Assembly: GCA_900095095.1 (NCBI GenBank)
Contig: FMBT01000307.1
Coordinates: 434,001-498,000 of the forward strand
Source of the DNA: Fragilariopsis cylindrus CCMP1102
Taxonomy: Eukaryota; Bacillariophyta; Bacillariophyceae; Bacillariales; Bacillariaceae
DNA length: 64,000 bases
Direction of reading: 5' to 3'
The notes below the pieces were generated by a model that made no database searches, was not told the origin of the DNA, and saw only the letters and a list, made by a program, of their open reading frames with translations. Shown one piece after another: positions 1-12,014 of this stretch (positions are counted from its first letter, which is position 1; each line of letters begins with the position of its first letter). Made by a program: the position numbers and the translations under genes.

Positions 1-329
1 CGGAACCTGCGACAAACTCAAGAAATATGCCTATCTTTGGAAAGATCCAGGAAAAATATCGTTGAAGGAGCTTCAAAAATGAAAGCAACATGTTGACACA
101 ACATATGTAAATAGGTACTGTTGATATATGTTCCTGGAACAGTTCCAGGTTGCAGATATAAGTGCTACTACTCCCCCTTCTAGAACTAAGCGGTGCTGAC
201 ATTGAAATCTTCACAAAAGAATATTGTATCTTTTCTTATCATATATATTCTATTTTTCACGTTTGATCTAAACTATTCATCACTTGCTAAGTCTATTTGT
301 TAAAACACACCCCTACTAGAATGAAACAT

Positions 330-1917
330 TTAGTTCTTATTGATCAGATGTGTCGTCGTTTCGACCATATGTAAAAGTTTGTCAATATCAGACGCCCATT
401 CCGATAGTACCGATTCAGGTGTCTTAGGTTCTGCAAAGCGTACGATGTCCTTCGGTCGGTCGATTTTCGCATAAACCGACCCATCACTGACCATGGAGGA
501 AATTTCTCGTTCTAATCGTTCTGGTTCCAGTCCCAATAGTTGAGCCAATCGAGTACCGTGTATACGCCTATAATACAAAGAGGCCACTCGAACGTTGTGT
601 TGAATATGCGACGATGGAATGATTCATGCCAAAATTGGATCAAGTCTTGACCACCTTCCAAAATAGCTGATACGCCTTCAAGCTCAACCTGATTCGTCAT
701 TGGATAACTTATAATTTCTTTTTTCAGTAAATTTTAATGGTCAATTGAAACGAGGATAATTTTTCTAAATTAGAATCTTTGTGAACACGATTCATCATAT
801 CCTGCTGTTCGTTGAGTAAGGGCTGAGTGCCAGATAAACTACTGTAGCTTGTAGGGCCTCTTTCCATTTAGTGTCGTCGTTCAAGATCATAGGTGTCGAG
901 TAGATAGAATGGTAGTCCTTCGCAAGCAGAAACGCGTTCTTTTCGTGACGATGCAGTTCTGCCATTAGAGTGAAGAATTTGACTTTGTATTCTTCCATAT
1001 TGTCTTCCTGTAAATGTTTACGAGAGACTTTCCCTGCGACGATAGCGGCCCGAACATAATCCTTCTTGGCCAAGGTGAGACGCATTTGTTCAAGGATGAA
1101 TTCTACCTTTTCTCTCTTTGACAGGGATCCGTAGGTTTCAACATGAACTTCCTGTAATACATCAGCTGCAGCGGCCATGTCCCCCTCTTGTTCCTGATTT
1201 GTTGTTGTTGTTGTTGGTGGTGGTAATGATGAATGATGAATGATGAATAGAACCACGTGAAATTTAATAATAATTTACAAATGAATTGTTGTTAGAGTAC
1301 AAGTATAAGCATCCTTCGCACAGGTCATATATGCATATATGAGAATATATGGTACAACCACGGCGCTCTTGTTTTTATTATGGTTATTGGTTGTATATAA
1401 TACTCAAGCAATAATTTAAACTTACCATGATCATGGCCATGCATCGTGTCAATCGAGCCCGTTCAGCTTCCAAGAAGATTTTACCATCGGAAATTTCACG
1501 CAAAGCTTCCACCAACTTGTCCCGTGCTTTCTTTTCATTTCCACCTGTTACCGACAACGGCGTGTATTGACCCTCAACGCAATACGGGATGCATTTGTGA
1601 ACTAACGCACGAATGGCGGCCTGCTTCTGCGACCGTCGTGTGGAGAGAGTTTGTAAGGTCGTCAGCAACATCTCGTCGTCTCCCGCTTCCTTGCAATATT
1701 GAAGAGAAGATTCACAAACTCGGACTAAGTTGGGTGAATCATTTCCAACTCTACAACGTTTTTCGAGGGCTGCTAACATGGCCAATGCCTCTTTTAGTTG
1801 TCCCCCTTTCGCTAATTGAGCGCTTTGTTCGAGTTTGGCATCCGTCTCGGCTGTCAAATCGACCTTTTCTTCTAATTCGCCACCCAGGGCACGACCGGAC
1901 GATCCAACATTTGACAT
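330..1917 (-). CDS. RPN5: 26S proteasome lid subunit RPN5 (PSMD12), two exons
   Basis: RPN5 is a PCI-domain scaffold subunit of the 19S proteasome lid. Exon 1 spans 1917-1426 and exon 2 1193-330. The donor GTAAGT follows codon 164, and the acceptor AATCAG leads into EQEGDMAAAADVLQEVHVET, a close match to the family's helical-repeat region. The C-terminal PCI part is clear (HNVRVASLYYRR, then VYAKIDRPKDIVRF and the THLI end). The summed length of 452 residues fits the roughly 456 of human PSMD12. The frame is displaced between about 612 and 813 by four small indels (near 813, 735, 722 and 612) that sum to zero. Three are at homopolymers or short runs and one is an AT duplication. The family match continues across all of them, so I favour sequence errors over decay. 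The start MSNVGSSG at 1917 is the only reasonable ATG. Its 5' end faces the gene at 2736. Confidence 0.9.
1199..1248. repeat. Short GTT and GAATGAT tandem repeats in the RPN5 intron
   Basis: A GTT-type trinucleotide run passes into GAATGAT-type repeats at the acceptor end of the RPN5 intron. On the coding strand it makes an A/C-rich tract directly before the 3' splice site. Confidence 0.7.
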
Positions 1918-2735
1918 GATAAATAATACTCTCCTGTAACTTTAAACTACCGTATAGATATAAATATGATGAGACCTTAATAATAATCACAAAAGAGATG
2001 AAATATAGTATCACAGCAAGAAGATTAGAAGGACAAGTAGTTCAAGCAAAAAATCCTCGCCATGCGAAGCACATTCAAACCAGTTTTCGGAGAGATTCTC
2101 TTAGCTTCTATTATTCTTATTCGGGGGAGACTTTAAAAATATTAACCCCCTAAGATGAAAAGTATTTAAAATTTAAAGGAACGAAGCAAAATTTAAAATA
2201 AAAATATTGAGCTGACACCACAATGAGTCACATGACACATGCATTAAAGCAACAACAACCACGAAGACGGCAACTATGATATATATTTATAAACCTACTT
2301 GAAGTAGTATGAGCGCCATCATATCACTTTTTCCAACCTACCGCTGCTATCGACTACCACAACGCTTAGTCAAATCCCCTTAAAAGAGTTTAAAGTTGAA
2401 ATAATATCTCCGGCTTTATTGCTTGGTGCGAAATCGAATCGGTCAAAAAGGATTGACTAGTAGGCCAAATTGTAGTTTTTATAATTATTTTTATTGGTTT
2501 TTCGTCAATTGATACAAGTAATACGAAATACAACAGGACAGCAACAATACGGTATTACCAGAAACCAAAACATACGCGGAAACTAGTAGCGAATTTGGGT
2601 TTTTTTTGAGTTCCCTGTCAAACACGGAAAATAAATTTTCATTAAAGCAACGACAAAAATAACGGCCGCATTCTTTGAAAGAAGGAAAAAGAGAAAGTAG
2701 TCAAAAGTGTACGAGACAACAATAAAAATGAAAAT
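1918..2735. other. Intergenic, shared 5' region of two divergent genes
   Basis: This 818 bp AT-rich spacer lies between the start codons of RPN5 (-) and the lumen-protein gene (+), so both promoters must lie here. I see no coding sequence, RNA gene or clear motif. Confidence 0.5.
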
Positions 2736-3698
2736 ATGATGTCCTTCTCTTTACATCGCATCACACTTATTGCCTTATTAATTTTCCTTCTGAATGGCGA
2801 ATTCACTGTTAGCTTCTACACGAGACAAAACAACATCGTGCAGTTTCAATGGCAACGCAAGGATTTACTTCGATCAAATACTTCGTTAGATTTGTATACT
2901 GAAACCGTTGATCGAAGGAGTAGTTTTGTACTATTTATTCCGTTTTGTTTTATTGCACCGATAATATCATCGGCAGCAACAATTGGAGAACAGGAAAAGA
3001 AACCATTCGCTCCATTGGAAAGCCTTCTTCCAGCGGTCAGGCTAAAGAAATCAATTGATCTGGCTGTCGGTCTAACAAAGTCGCTTGTTAAGGAAAGCTC
3101 CATAGGAAAAGTGAATACGGAAACACTCGAACAACTTGAAGACATATTACTGAAACCTCATAGTTATGTTCAAACACTGAAACTGCAAGTTGTTCCGTCA
3201 AAACCAGCTGACTTGTATCTTAAATCGTACAAACCAATGACAGGTGATCTACCTTTACAACGTTATTTGGTTCAGAACGGTGATATTAATACATGGAAAC
3301 GACTGAAAAGGTCTGAAAAGGCGATGGAATACACTAGCGAGATAAGAGCGGCTTTAAATGCTTATACTGACGCTCTATCTTTTTCGGCTGATTCGTATCT
3401 TCTCAACGTTGACAAGGCGACTCGGTCAAATATGGTGAGGGAAGATCGCTTGCCAGATTTGAAACAGGTCATAACAAGTGATATGGGGATAAGATATTTG
3501 TATAGAAATCAAGTGTTAACATCAATGGATGATGCTAAGGCAGAGCTTCAATACCAATTGTTGCATTTTGAAAAAGATGGATTTGATGGAAACGAGCTGG
3601 TAGTTTTATTGGGATTAGCAGGGGAAGCGATGGATCGATGGCTTTCTCTCGTACCTCCCGATGACGTGAAAGATGCAGTCATTATGCTGTCCGTTTAA
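2736..3698 (+). CDS. Predicted thylakoid-lumen protein of unknown function
   Basis: This is a single-exon gene of 320 residues. Residues 1-27 form a strong signal peptide ending at VSF, with Phe at the likely cleavage site as in diatom plastid presequences. A second targeting signal follows: an Arg-Arg pair at about 60-61, a hydrophobic stretch at 63-78 (FVLFIPFCFIAPII) and a small-residue SSAA site. That arrangement is typical of a twin-arginine (Tat) thylakoid signal, so the mature protein of about 240 residues should lie in the lumen. It is charged and mostly helical. The general shape recalls PsbQ-like lumen proteins, but I find no diagnostic motif and do not assign a family. The tandem ATGs at 2736 make this start natural. 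Confidence 0.75.
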   Translation: MMSFSLHRITLIALLIFLLNGEFTVSFYTRQNNIVQFQWQRKDLLRSNTSLDLYTETVDRRSSFVLFIPFCFIAPIISSAATIGEQEKKPFAPLESLLPAVRLKKSIDLAVGLTKSLVKESSIGKVNTETLEQLEDILLKPHSYVQTLKLQVVPSKPADLYLKSYKPMTGDLPLQRYLVQNGDINTWKRLKRSEKAMEYTSEIRAALNAYTDALSFSADSYLLNVDKATRSNMVREDRLPDLKQVITSDMGIRYLYRNQVLTSMDDAKAELQYQLLHFEKDGFDGNELVVLLGLAGEAMDRWLSLVPPDDVKDAVIMLSV

Positions 3699-4186
3699 AG
3701 TTGACGTTATTACTATAGAGACGACCACATCGATGTGATTTGCGGATCCATTTGCCTTATTCTTAACTTTATTTTAAACAATATATCGATTGATACACGA
3801 CTGGAATGTCGTGTATTTACCGCTGTTTGTATTTTAATATTAAGATACTCTTAATTGTACACGACTGGATCAACCTGCCGTACAGTATTCGAATTCATTA
3901 CAGTAAACAGAAATTAATAATACATTTATATTTGTTTTGACTTTAGTATGCAGTAGGATGATCTAATAGCAAAGATAACTATAAAGAGATAGCGATCATC
4001 GTCGTCTGTGACATCAGTCTCATTCTCTGGGAGCCTGTAAGACGTTTTTATACCCTGTGAAGCAAATTGGGTGCGTTAGATTATCTTAAAATTGACTATA
4101 AACAAAGTAAAAAATACAGTATGAAAGCACCCGAAGAGGTAATATGATTGTATATTGTTTGTTGTTGTCTTCTCTCTTTCTTAAAG
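3699..4186. other. Intergenic
   Basis: This AT-rich spacer of about 490 bp follows the lumen-protein gene. I see no recognisable coding or RNA feature. It ends at a pyrimidine-rich AG that looks like the 3' splice site of the topoisomerase fragment. Confidence 0.4.
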
Positions 4187-4860
4187 GTTGGACACAAACA
4201 AAGTTACATCTGTTGCGGGTCATGTCTTCTCCTTCTTGGTCAATTTTCCAATGGAATATCAGTCGTGGGAATCAGTAGATCCTGCTGAACCTTTTCATGC
4301 GCCAGTCAGATGCAAGCCGTGTAAGGATTCTATTGTTTCCCATCTACAGAATGAGGCAAAGGGTGTGGATTTTATTGTCCTTTGAATGGATTATGATCGG
4401 GAGGGAGAGAACAATAATTTTGAAGTCTTATCTTGCTGTCAGCACCTCATGAGAGGTGGAAGTCAGGCTTATTTTTCAGCAATTAACGATTCAGATATTC
4501 TCAAAGCATACCATTCGTTAGGTATGAGCTGCTGAATAATAGTGTCATCATTTAATTATGATATATTCAGATATCTGGCAACCACCAACACGTTTCACAT
4601 TTCTAATTCATGACTGTTTTTTGCTTTTTTGTTCACTCAATTTCGATCATATCGCTTAGGTAAACCTGATAAGAACCAGGAGACTGCAGTTTATGCTAGG
4701 CAAGAACTTGATTTAAAAGTTGGAGTGGGTAAGTTGTAATTATTGTGGCTTTTGTTGAATCTCTTATTCCGATGTGTTATTCCTGAATATTTCATTTGAT
4801 CTTACTATTTCCTCTTTATAGAGCAGAGACTGCTTACAAATCACACAGTCCAATGAGACA
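4187..4860 (+). pseudogene. Topoisomerase III (type IA) gene fragment
   Basis: Three exon-like pieces (4187-4521, 4660-4738 and from 4822) keep GTATGA/GTAAGT donors and TTAG/ATAG acceptors. They encode the Toprim part of topoisomerase III: VTSVAGHV, WESVDPAEPFHAPV, then MDYDREGENNNFEVLS (family form LDCDREGENI.FEV) and ARQELDLKVG (family ARQELDLRIG). A TGA interrupts the frame just before MDYDREGEN. No N-terminal start, no downstream core and no active-site Tyr domain can be found. Kept introns show a copied genomic segment, not a retrocopy. The spacing and DPVEL-like motif resemble TOP3-alpha and TOP3-beta about equally. It is most likely a dead duplicate. A fragment of a misassembled gene is the alternative. 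Confidence 0.75.
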
Positions 4861-5242
4861 ATTTTTAAGAGTACATAACACCAGTAGTAGAATTATCCTA
4901 TCAAATTAGGCAAGAGCTTAGTATACTTCTAGGGATATTTCAAAGTAGGAGTTATTTTAAGCCTTTGGAATTTGTCATACTTCAAGTAATATGACTGAAG
5001 TTCCTCCTGTTGTTGACTTGTTCTAGTAAAACTATTGTTGAGTCCCGCACGACTACTTTCAATTTTCAAAATTCAAATTTACACTCCACACTCAAAACGA
5101 GAGGTCACAGACAATCAATATTCACAGCAGCAGTACATTCATAATATAACGACATAAATTTGAATATACAGGACACTCAGAGAAGGAAAACAAAGGAAAC
5201 CAAACCAAACCTGGATAGAGGAGACCATATTGTTTAGCAACA
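4861..5242. other. Intergenic, 5' region of the PP2C gene
   Basis: This spacer of about 380 bp holds no recognisable gene. It is the presumed promoter and leader of the ankyrin-PP2C gene. Confidence 0.4.
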
Positions 5243-7608
5243 ATGCTCGCTCGATGGTTTGATAGATCAGGAATTGGACAAAAACTTGCTCCTGATTCCA
5301 AGGCCAAAACTGTGTCTGAAGACGATGAATCTCGAAGCAATTTTTGGGCACTAGTCGCTCCCGATCCGAAATTCACTCCCTCCGATCAGCAACCTTCAGC
5401 CCCAATTACCGCGCCATTATCGTCATCGACTTCTGGTACCGTAATGAAAGCTGACCGAAAATTATTGTGCATGCATTGCAATAAATGGACGAATATGAAT
5501 ACGATTGCCGCCTCGACACTTGATACTACCAAAGAGTTGCTAGAGCTCGACGGCTTAATGACACCAGTACGGAAAATACCATCACCTTTAAAAAATACAC
5601 CCAACGATTTGATGGCAGACGTTAACGATCGGGTCTTGTCGGCATGCAGAGACACTTCTAAGTATATGCGAAGTCCTAAATTGGAGAGGAACGCCAATGA
5701 TAAGTTTTTGAGAATTTGCGGCAGCACAACACAAATGAATCAAAAGTTAGAAACCAAGTACCGTAAATTACTAAAGAAGAAGCCGTATTTGCATCGTGTA
5801 CGTGCCACAAAGCTCGGAGAGACAGCCCCTGATGGTTACACTTCACTTCAGGTCACTGCATATGCCAATCACGTCAAAGCCGCTAAAATTATCCTGGAGT
5901 CCGAGGAAGAATACCGTAAAAGTACCGGCGATAATACGTACTCGGACCTGCACTTGGATCGAGACATGCTTGGACACACTGCTCTACATATTGCAGGAGA
6001 AAGAGGTATGTACATACGATAACTTGCGTAAGGTTTTCCTTCTTTCTCTACGTATTTGCACATTGCTTTTTTTACTTTAAACACACTAGCACCCAATGAA
6101 TTGTAATACGGAAATGCTCCACGGTCTCCTCATCCACGCCATTGTCGATATTTCCATCCCCATTTTCTTCTTTATCTAAAACCTCCGTCACAACAGGTAA
6201 TCTAGAAATGATTCAGCTTTTGTTGCCATATTACAAATTCCCAGAATCTCTTGTCGATTTAGACAGGCAAACCGCTTTCGGTCGAGCCGTTACCTCTCCA
6301 AATCCCAAGGCAAGGAGGAACCAACGTACTATGGAGAAGACTCTTTTTTCAAGGAATGATTTGAGTATATTTGGAGATCCCAAAACCAACGAGGAGCGTA
6401 TGGGTAAATTTGAACGTCTAAAATTAGAATACGGAACGTCAGAAATGCCCGGTCGTCGAGGCTACATGGAAGACGCGATGTGTGTTGAAACCTGGTGCGA
6501 GAAAGGCGAAGTGGGTAGTAACGCTGACGCAAAATCACAGCAATTCGCTCTTTTAGCAGTCTGCGATGGGCATGGTGATAACGGCGTCGTTAGCAAGTTT
6601 ATAGCATCAAATGTATCAAGCGTTGTAAGAGAATGTATTAGCAAAATTGAGAACAGCAGTGAAGCAGACATCACACGGACTGATTATTGGAGTGGAATTT
6701 GGCACGCTGCATGTTTGCAACTAGATCTCAAACTGAAACAAGAAGAGATGATAACTGGAGGATCGACGGCTGTCATTGCGCTGATCACGGAACACGAAAT
6801 TGTCGTGGCGAACGTAGGCGATAGTCGTTGTATTCTGATACGTGAAAAGGACGGAGAGGATACATCAGCCGATGATGTTGCAAACGATATCGATTTAGAG
6901 GATACGGATGATATCAAAGATGAAAGCAATGGCGAAACTGCCGATGCCACTCCCGTCAACGCAGCCACTGTAAATGAAACTTCAGAGCCACCAGCACTTT
7001 TAGATGAATCAGCGATTTCAACCACCGATAAACAAGCATCACGGGACGGCTTAAGAAAGTCAACCGTGGTAACAGCCCTTTCGGAAGATCACAAACCCTC
7101 ACTACCGAACGAACGCGCCCGAATCGTAAACGCTGGATTCCAGGTCAAGGGTGTCACCTTTGAGGAAGACGGCGAGATGAAAACTATTCACAAGGTTGTT
7201 ATGAATGAAAATAACCAATTGGCGGTTTCTCGGTCTTTCGGTGACTTCGATTACAAGGCAAATGACCAATTGCAAGCAAGTGATCAAAGTGTCATATCCA
7301 TAGCTGAAGTTCGTGTTCATCAGCGCGATCCAAGTAAAGACTTATTCCTTTTTCTAGCTTGTGATGGCATATGGGACGTCATGAAAAACCACGAAGTCAT
7401 GGATTTTGTGCAGCAGCAAATAGAGATCAAAGCAGAGACGTCATTTAATACTATCCTACCGGATGTTGCTGATGTATTACTCCAGGAATGCTTACGTCGA
7501 GAGTCCCGCGACAATATGTCTTGCATTTTAATTAATCTGCAGCCGCGTCCAAACACCACTACCATGTCGTCGCACTCTTCTATGGCACCAAAGGCGCTAC
7601 ACTTTTAA
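5243..7608 (+). CDS. Ankyrin-repeat PP2C-type protein phosphatase, two exons
   Basis: This is a metal-dependent Ser/Thr phosphatase (PPM/PP2C) of 724 residues. Exon 1 is 5243-6005 and exon 2 is 6197-7608; the Gly codon split by the intron (G|GT) restores ERGNLEMIQLLLPYY. Residues of about 195-275 form ankyrin repeats (DGYTSLQVTAYANHVKAAKI, LGHTALHIAGERGNLEMIQL). The phosphatase domain follows with GYMEDAM (~341), CDGHGD (~378), GGSTAV, VANVGDSR, LSEDHKP, AVSRSFGDF, ACDGIWDV (~643) and RESRDNMSC (~691), so the metal-binding acidic residues are present. An acidic, low-complexity insert of about 75 residues sits between VANVGDSRCILIRE and VVTALSEDHKP. The usual DGHGG reads DGHGD. Ankyrin repeats suggest a tethered phosphatase; the target is unknown. 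Confidence 0.92.
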
Positions 7609-8159
7609 ATCTCCTTAAAAATTAAACACGATCTCAACCATAGAATAGTAGCAATACACCGAGACTTTGTTTTAAGGAAATCTAAAAGCATCGGGGGCTA
7701 AGGCAAATATAATGCCAATGACCAACTAATGTCGAATGAAATGAATTGGTCTGGAAGAAAATGAAGTGAGTCGGAAAAATAGCGTCGTTTGGAAGCAAAA
7801 ATTGAATAGAATGAAATCAGTGTTTTTTTTCATGTTCCTAGCTAGCTAGCGTCATTTTTAAAATAGACAAGAAACTAAATATTATTTTTACACCACACAT
7901 TCAACTAATTGTGCACCTCGTTCCTGTTCCAAATACTTCAAGTTTTACTATATTTCTTCTTCCAACGGTGAGAATATCAATCCAAAGTAGAAGTAGCTCT
8001 ATTTTGTTTCGATGTAGTATAGTCAGTCTATCAGAAGTTCATAATCCGTATTAATTACAATTACTTATATGATTGATTAAACAACTTGTACAAAGGAGGA
8101 TAATGGTTCAAATGCAGTTGAACGATATGTTAAACCAATTTGTTCCCTTCTCTTACTAC
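7609..8159. other. Intergenic between convergent genes
   Basis: This 551 bp spacer lies between the PP2C and BTA1 stop codons and probably holds both 3' UTRs. I see no further feature. Confidence 0.5.
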
Positions 8160-10574
8160 TTAATCTTGCTTCTTCTCTTCCTCCACTGCAAGTGCAGCAA
8201 ATTTGGATAAATCAGGTACGGATGGACGACGAAAACCATTGGGCATAGTAATGGTTCCTTTACGACAGCATGTTACATAGTGTGGAATCCTAACACCAGC
8301 CAACTTCTTCTGCATACGGACGACAGTATTGGTATAATTATCTCCAGCAAAAACTTCACTCAAAATCATTTCACGAGATTTGGCTTCAATGCGGACACCA
8401 TCTTGTCTATACCAAGTGCGGATCATCCAGTCCTTTAACGAATTTCCACGTTCCGTGTAAGTGTCAAAGTCGGCCACTAAAACACGGCCTTCTTCTGACA
8501 TGAGAGATTTTGCAGAGTATAGTGCTTTCTCCCACTCAGGAATCATTGATAGGGAGTAACTGAACGTGATAGTATCAAACCCGCGTTCGATGCCATTTCC
8601 AGAAATCTTAGCAAGCTCTTTCTTCACATTAGGATCATTGACGTCCAAACAGACCCATCGAATCCGTCCGCATTGTTCGGGAGTAAACGATTTTCGAGCT
8701 GAGTCTTGTCCAATTTCCAATAATTCGGGGCAGATATCCAATACGATTATAGTATTAAAATGGTTCAATTGAGCACGAAGATAATGCAAATTCCTACCAG
8801 TTCCCCCACCAATATCAAGCCACGTGTGTCCCTGTCTAATAGGGCCAAAAGCAGACATCATTTCTGGTCTTGATACAAGCATATTTTCACGCACAGCATC
8901 ATATCCCTTGGCTTGGGTCGCATAGAAAGATGACATTTTGTCGCCGTGGGCACTTACTCGTCCAGCTGTCAAAGGATGTAAGATCATTTTTGTCGTTGTG
9001 TTGATCTTCGTCGCGAACGAGGCAACTTGACACGGCGATGGTTCAGGATCGAGAAATGGGAATGGGTCACGAGGCATGTAAGAAAGGAACGTTCCGGGGT
9101 ACATCTTGACACGGTCCTTGGAGTACCACTGAGGACTTAAATCATCGATGTCAAGATTATTGAAGAATGGCTTGTCACCCATGTGCGTAAATGCCGAACG
9201 CCACAAAATCTTTGCACCTGGTACGGTAGCACGTTGTAGGGCGATCCATTCATCGTGGACCATGCTATTGGGCATCCAATCCATATGATCCAGCAGAACC
9301 AATTTGGTGAACGAGTGAGGCTTGACACGTTCCATCACTTCTTGAACCGTTGAATGATGCCATTCAAAACAGCCAGCATTTTCACGTAACGCGTCGAAAT
9401 GCTCCTCCATAAGTGTTCGGGGACAGCAGGATTGGTCTTTGTATCCCTTATCAAGGTAGAATCGGTAAAAGTAATTTGAGCTGCCAAATTCTGGATCCAT
9501 GAAAATTTCTTTCAAAATTGTCTCGTAAAATTCAACCGTGTAAAATTCTGGTCCGATTTGGTTCGGTGGTACTCCGGCGAACGGTGCAATGATACGAGGA
9601 AAGAGGCGACGCATCCACCAAGCAGATCGTTCGATGAGATGGTAGTTACCTTGGATGTAGTCGTGAGAAAATCCCTTTTCGGCCCACTCCTTCAAATTGA
9701 ATCCGACAGAGTACATGAGGAATGGAATGAGGAATTTTGCACAAAAACCGGTCGATCCCGTAGTTCCAAATCCCTGGCGGAAGACGCGGTCGATACGTCC
9801 ATCCCACCATTTCGTCCACCTGCCGACATAGTGTGTCTCATTCGTTCCAAACTTTCATAGCAACCGACACATCGGAACATACTCCAAATTGATCAATAGG
9901 AATAGAGAATCAAATCAATCATCAGATCAGATCAGTCAAGAACACATACTATCGTACGTTTATTGTACCTACCGTACGTGTACGTGTACAGTATTTGTTA
10001 ACTCACCATTCTTCATATGTTAGATTTTGGTCACGGAGCATGCGTATTTTGAGTTCAAAGAGCCACAATTGATGCTGATTCATGTCGCAAATAACAATTT
10101 TAGATGGTCCCTCGATAGCGTAATCGAGGACGATATCTCCAGCAGAACAAATTCGAAATATGACATCATCAGGAGTGATTTTTAAGATTTGATGGTCGAC
10201 GGCTGGATCTTCCCAACAAATGTTGTAGATGTAGGTTCTGTTACAAATTGTATCAATCATGTTGAAAGACTTCTTAACAATGACTTTTCCTATGTAAAAC
10301 CCTAAAACAGCCCCAGCTGTCCACGCATACGTCGAGTTACTAGTGAGCTCGACCTTAGAGATCTTATTAGAGACTGTAGTCATTGTCGATACAGCCGCAT
10401 TGCTCACGGCAGCGGTCAATTTGTCGACCGAAGCTTTGTTAACTATAAAAGAAAATGGTGGAAGTAAAATAAGTGTGAGAAAAAATACAAATGACAATAA
10501 GGAGTATACTGGTATATTTAAACTATACAAGGAAAAAACGACGACGACCGACCGACCGACGAATTGCTATTCAT
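8160..10574 (-). CDS. BTA1: Betaine lipid synthase BTA1 (BtaA-BtaB fusion)
   Basis: BTA1 makes the betaine lipid DGTS from diacylglycerol and S-adenosylmethionine. The N-terminal half is BtaA-like, adding the 3-amino-3-carboxypropyl group (YIYNICWEDPAVDHQIL, DYAIEGPSKIVICDMNQHQ, GRWTKWWDGRIDRVFRQGFG, KLVLLDHMDWM). The C-terminal half is the BtaB N-methyltransferase, with the SAM motif WLDIGGGTGRN near 8800. Suggested exons are 8160-9881, 10007-10442 and 10529-10574. The first exon is inferred from an ATG at 10574, a GTATAG donor and matching phase; the in-frame sequence upstream of 10442 has no ATG. A one-base slip lies in the T-run at about 9850 (YESL to FGTNETHY), again likely an assembly error. 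The BtaA-first order matches fungal and diatom fusions and is the reverse of the Chlamydomonas enzyme. It probably acts at the ER membrane. Confidence 0.92.
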
Positions 10575-12014
10575 GTATGTATGAGAAAATGAGAATACTC
10601 GCAAAACAAGAAAAAATGCCGCATTAAACAACAATAGTTGATCAAAATAATTAATGATCGTTTTATTATAGTTGTCATCTTGGCATTAAAACATACTGTA
10701 TGAGCATTTTAATTGATTCGATTCAATTTGACCAATTATGACTTTTTTTTTTTTAAACACTCTCAGATCTTTTGGATATTTATTCTTGGTTTTTCTCTGC
10801 CTGAACATTAATCGTCTTACTCACACATCATGATCACCACCGATTTCCGCAAATAGTTACGGTATTTATATTGTTTACTTGTTACTTGTTACCAAAACAA
10901 AACAGCGACAAAACAACAAAATAGTAATCAATTGAAGGAAGTAATGGTAGGAAGAAAAAGAAGTATATTGTAGCAATGCTATAGAATTAATTATCGAAAA
11001 TAAAGTTTAATGTCGTTTGTACGGTTATTGGAAAACGGCATGAGGCGGAAGCAAGATTCATTTTATCGTGTGTTCTGGTGGGGTGGCTGAGATTCGATTC
11101 GAAAATTCGAAAGGATATACTGTATTGTTATCACTTGATTGTTAGGCGACGTCGTTCATTCGAGTAAGTTAGGGTTAGAGTTCGGATTTTCCAGATTCGC
11201 TATGTGTGCGAGGAAAATGAAAAAAAAATGACAAATCGAAACCTACTCAAGTTAGTATCGAATGAATGAAGCAAAGCATCAAATCGAAGGAATGAATCGA
11301 ATCTTCCTTCAACAAATTATTTTGATCCACACCATCAGTAAAATATAACAAATACACCGAGCAAAGCATGAAATCGAATGAATGAATCGAATCTTCCTTC
11401 AACAAAATATTTTGAGTAAAATATAACAAATACACAGAAGCATCCGTAACACCCGGCCTTAATTTCAAACATGGAAAAATTAATGAAAACCGCGCGACAG
11501 TTGTTCTATTAATTATAATGAGGTTAAAGAAAATCGCGAATACCGAAAAATATATTTAAATCGTACTTATAGCCTAATTGTTACCCCTTAACCCTCAAAT
11601 AAAATTTTCACACGGCGACTTTGGATAAACATTGGAGGCATAAGTAAATTAATTATTGCGAAATATAATATTTTTTATTACAAAGATTAAAAAAAATCGA
11701 ACTATAAGCCCTGTTAATTCATTTCCCTTTGGAGATTAAAATGAAGTGGATCGCGCGAATTTTATGAAACCGGGTGCTAGGGGATCACACAGAAATCAAA
11801 AGACAGCTCATCGATCATTTCAACTCTTTTAAAATATCTATTATTTCAATTTTTCTTCTTCAACTTTTATCACAATCATTTTACGGTACCTGGTACATAC
11901 TTGAAGTAGTAACTAAAGTCATTGTTATCATTCTACAAGTAAACGATATTATTTTCTGATTTGCGAACAACAATAATCCAAGAAGAAGAATAAAAGACAA
12001 CCATCGATTCGAGA
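10575..12014. other. Intergenic, divergent 5' region of BTA1 and the methyltransferase-like gene
   Basis: This AT-rich spacer of about 1.4 kb lies between two lipid-related genes read away from each other. It holds a tandem duplication at 11270-11437. I see no other gene; regulatory sites are expected but none can be named. Confidence 0.45.
11270..11437. repeat. Imperfect tandem duplication, about 90 and 78 bp units
   Basis: Unit 1 (11270-11359) and unit 2 (11360-11437) both begin AGCAAAGCAT and share AATGAATCGAATCTTCCTTC and TAAAATATAACAAATACAC. Unit 2 lacks about 13 bp in its middle. It lies in the shared promoter region of BTA1 and its divergent neighbour. Confidence 0.85.

Noticed and set aside
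10003-10530. BTA1 beginning with the TTG at 10530
   Set aside because: There is no ATG at this point, and a good acceptor at 10443 joins in phase to an upstream ATG exon at 10574.
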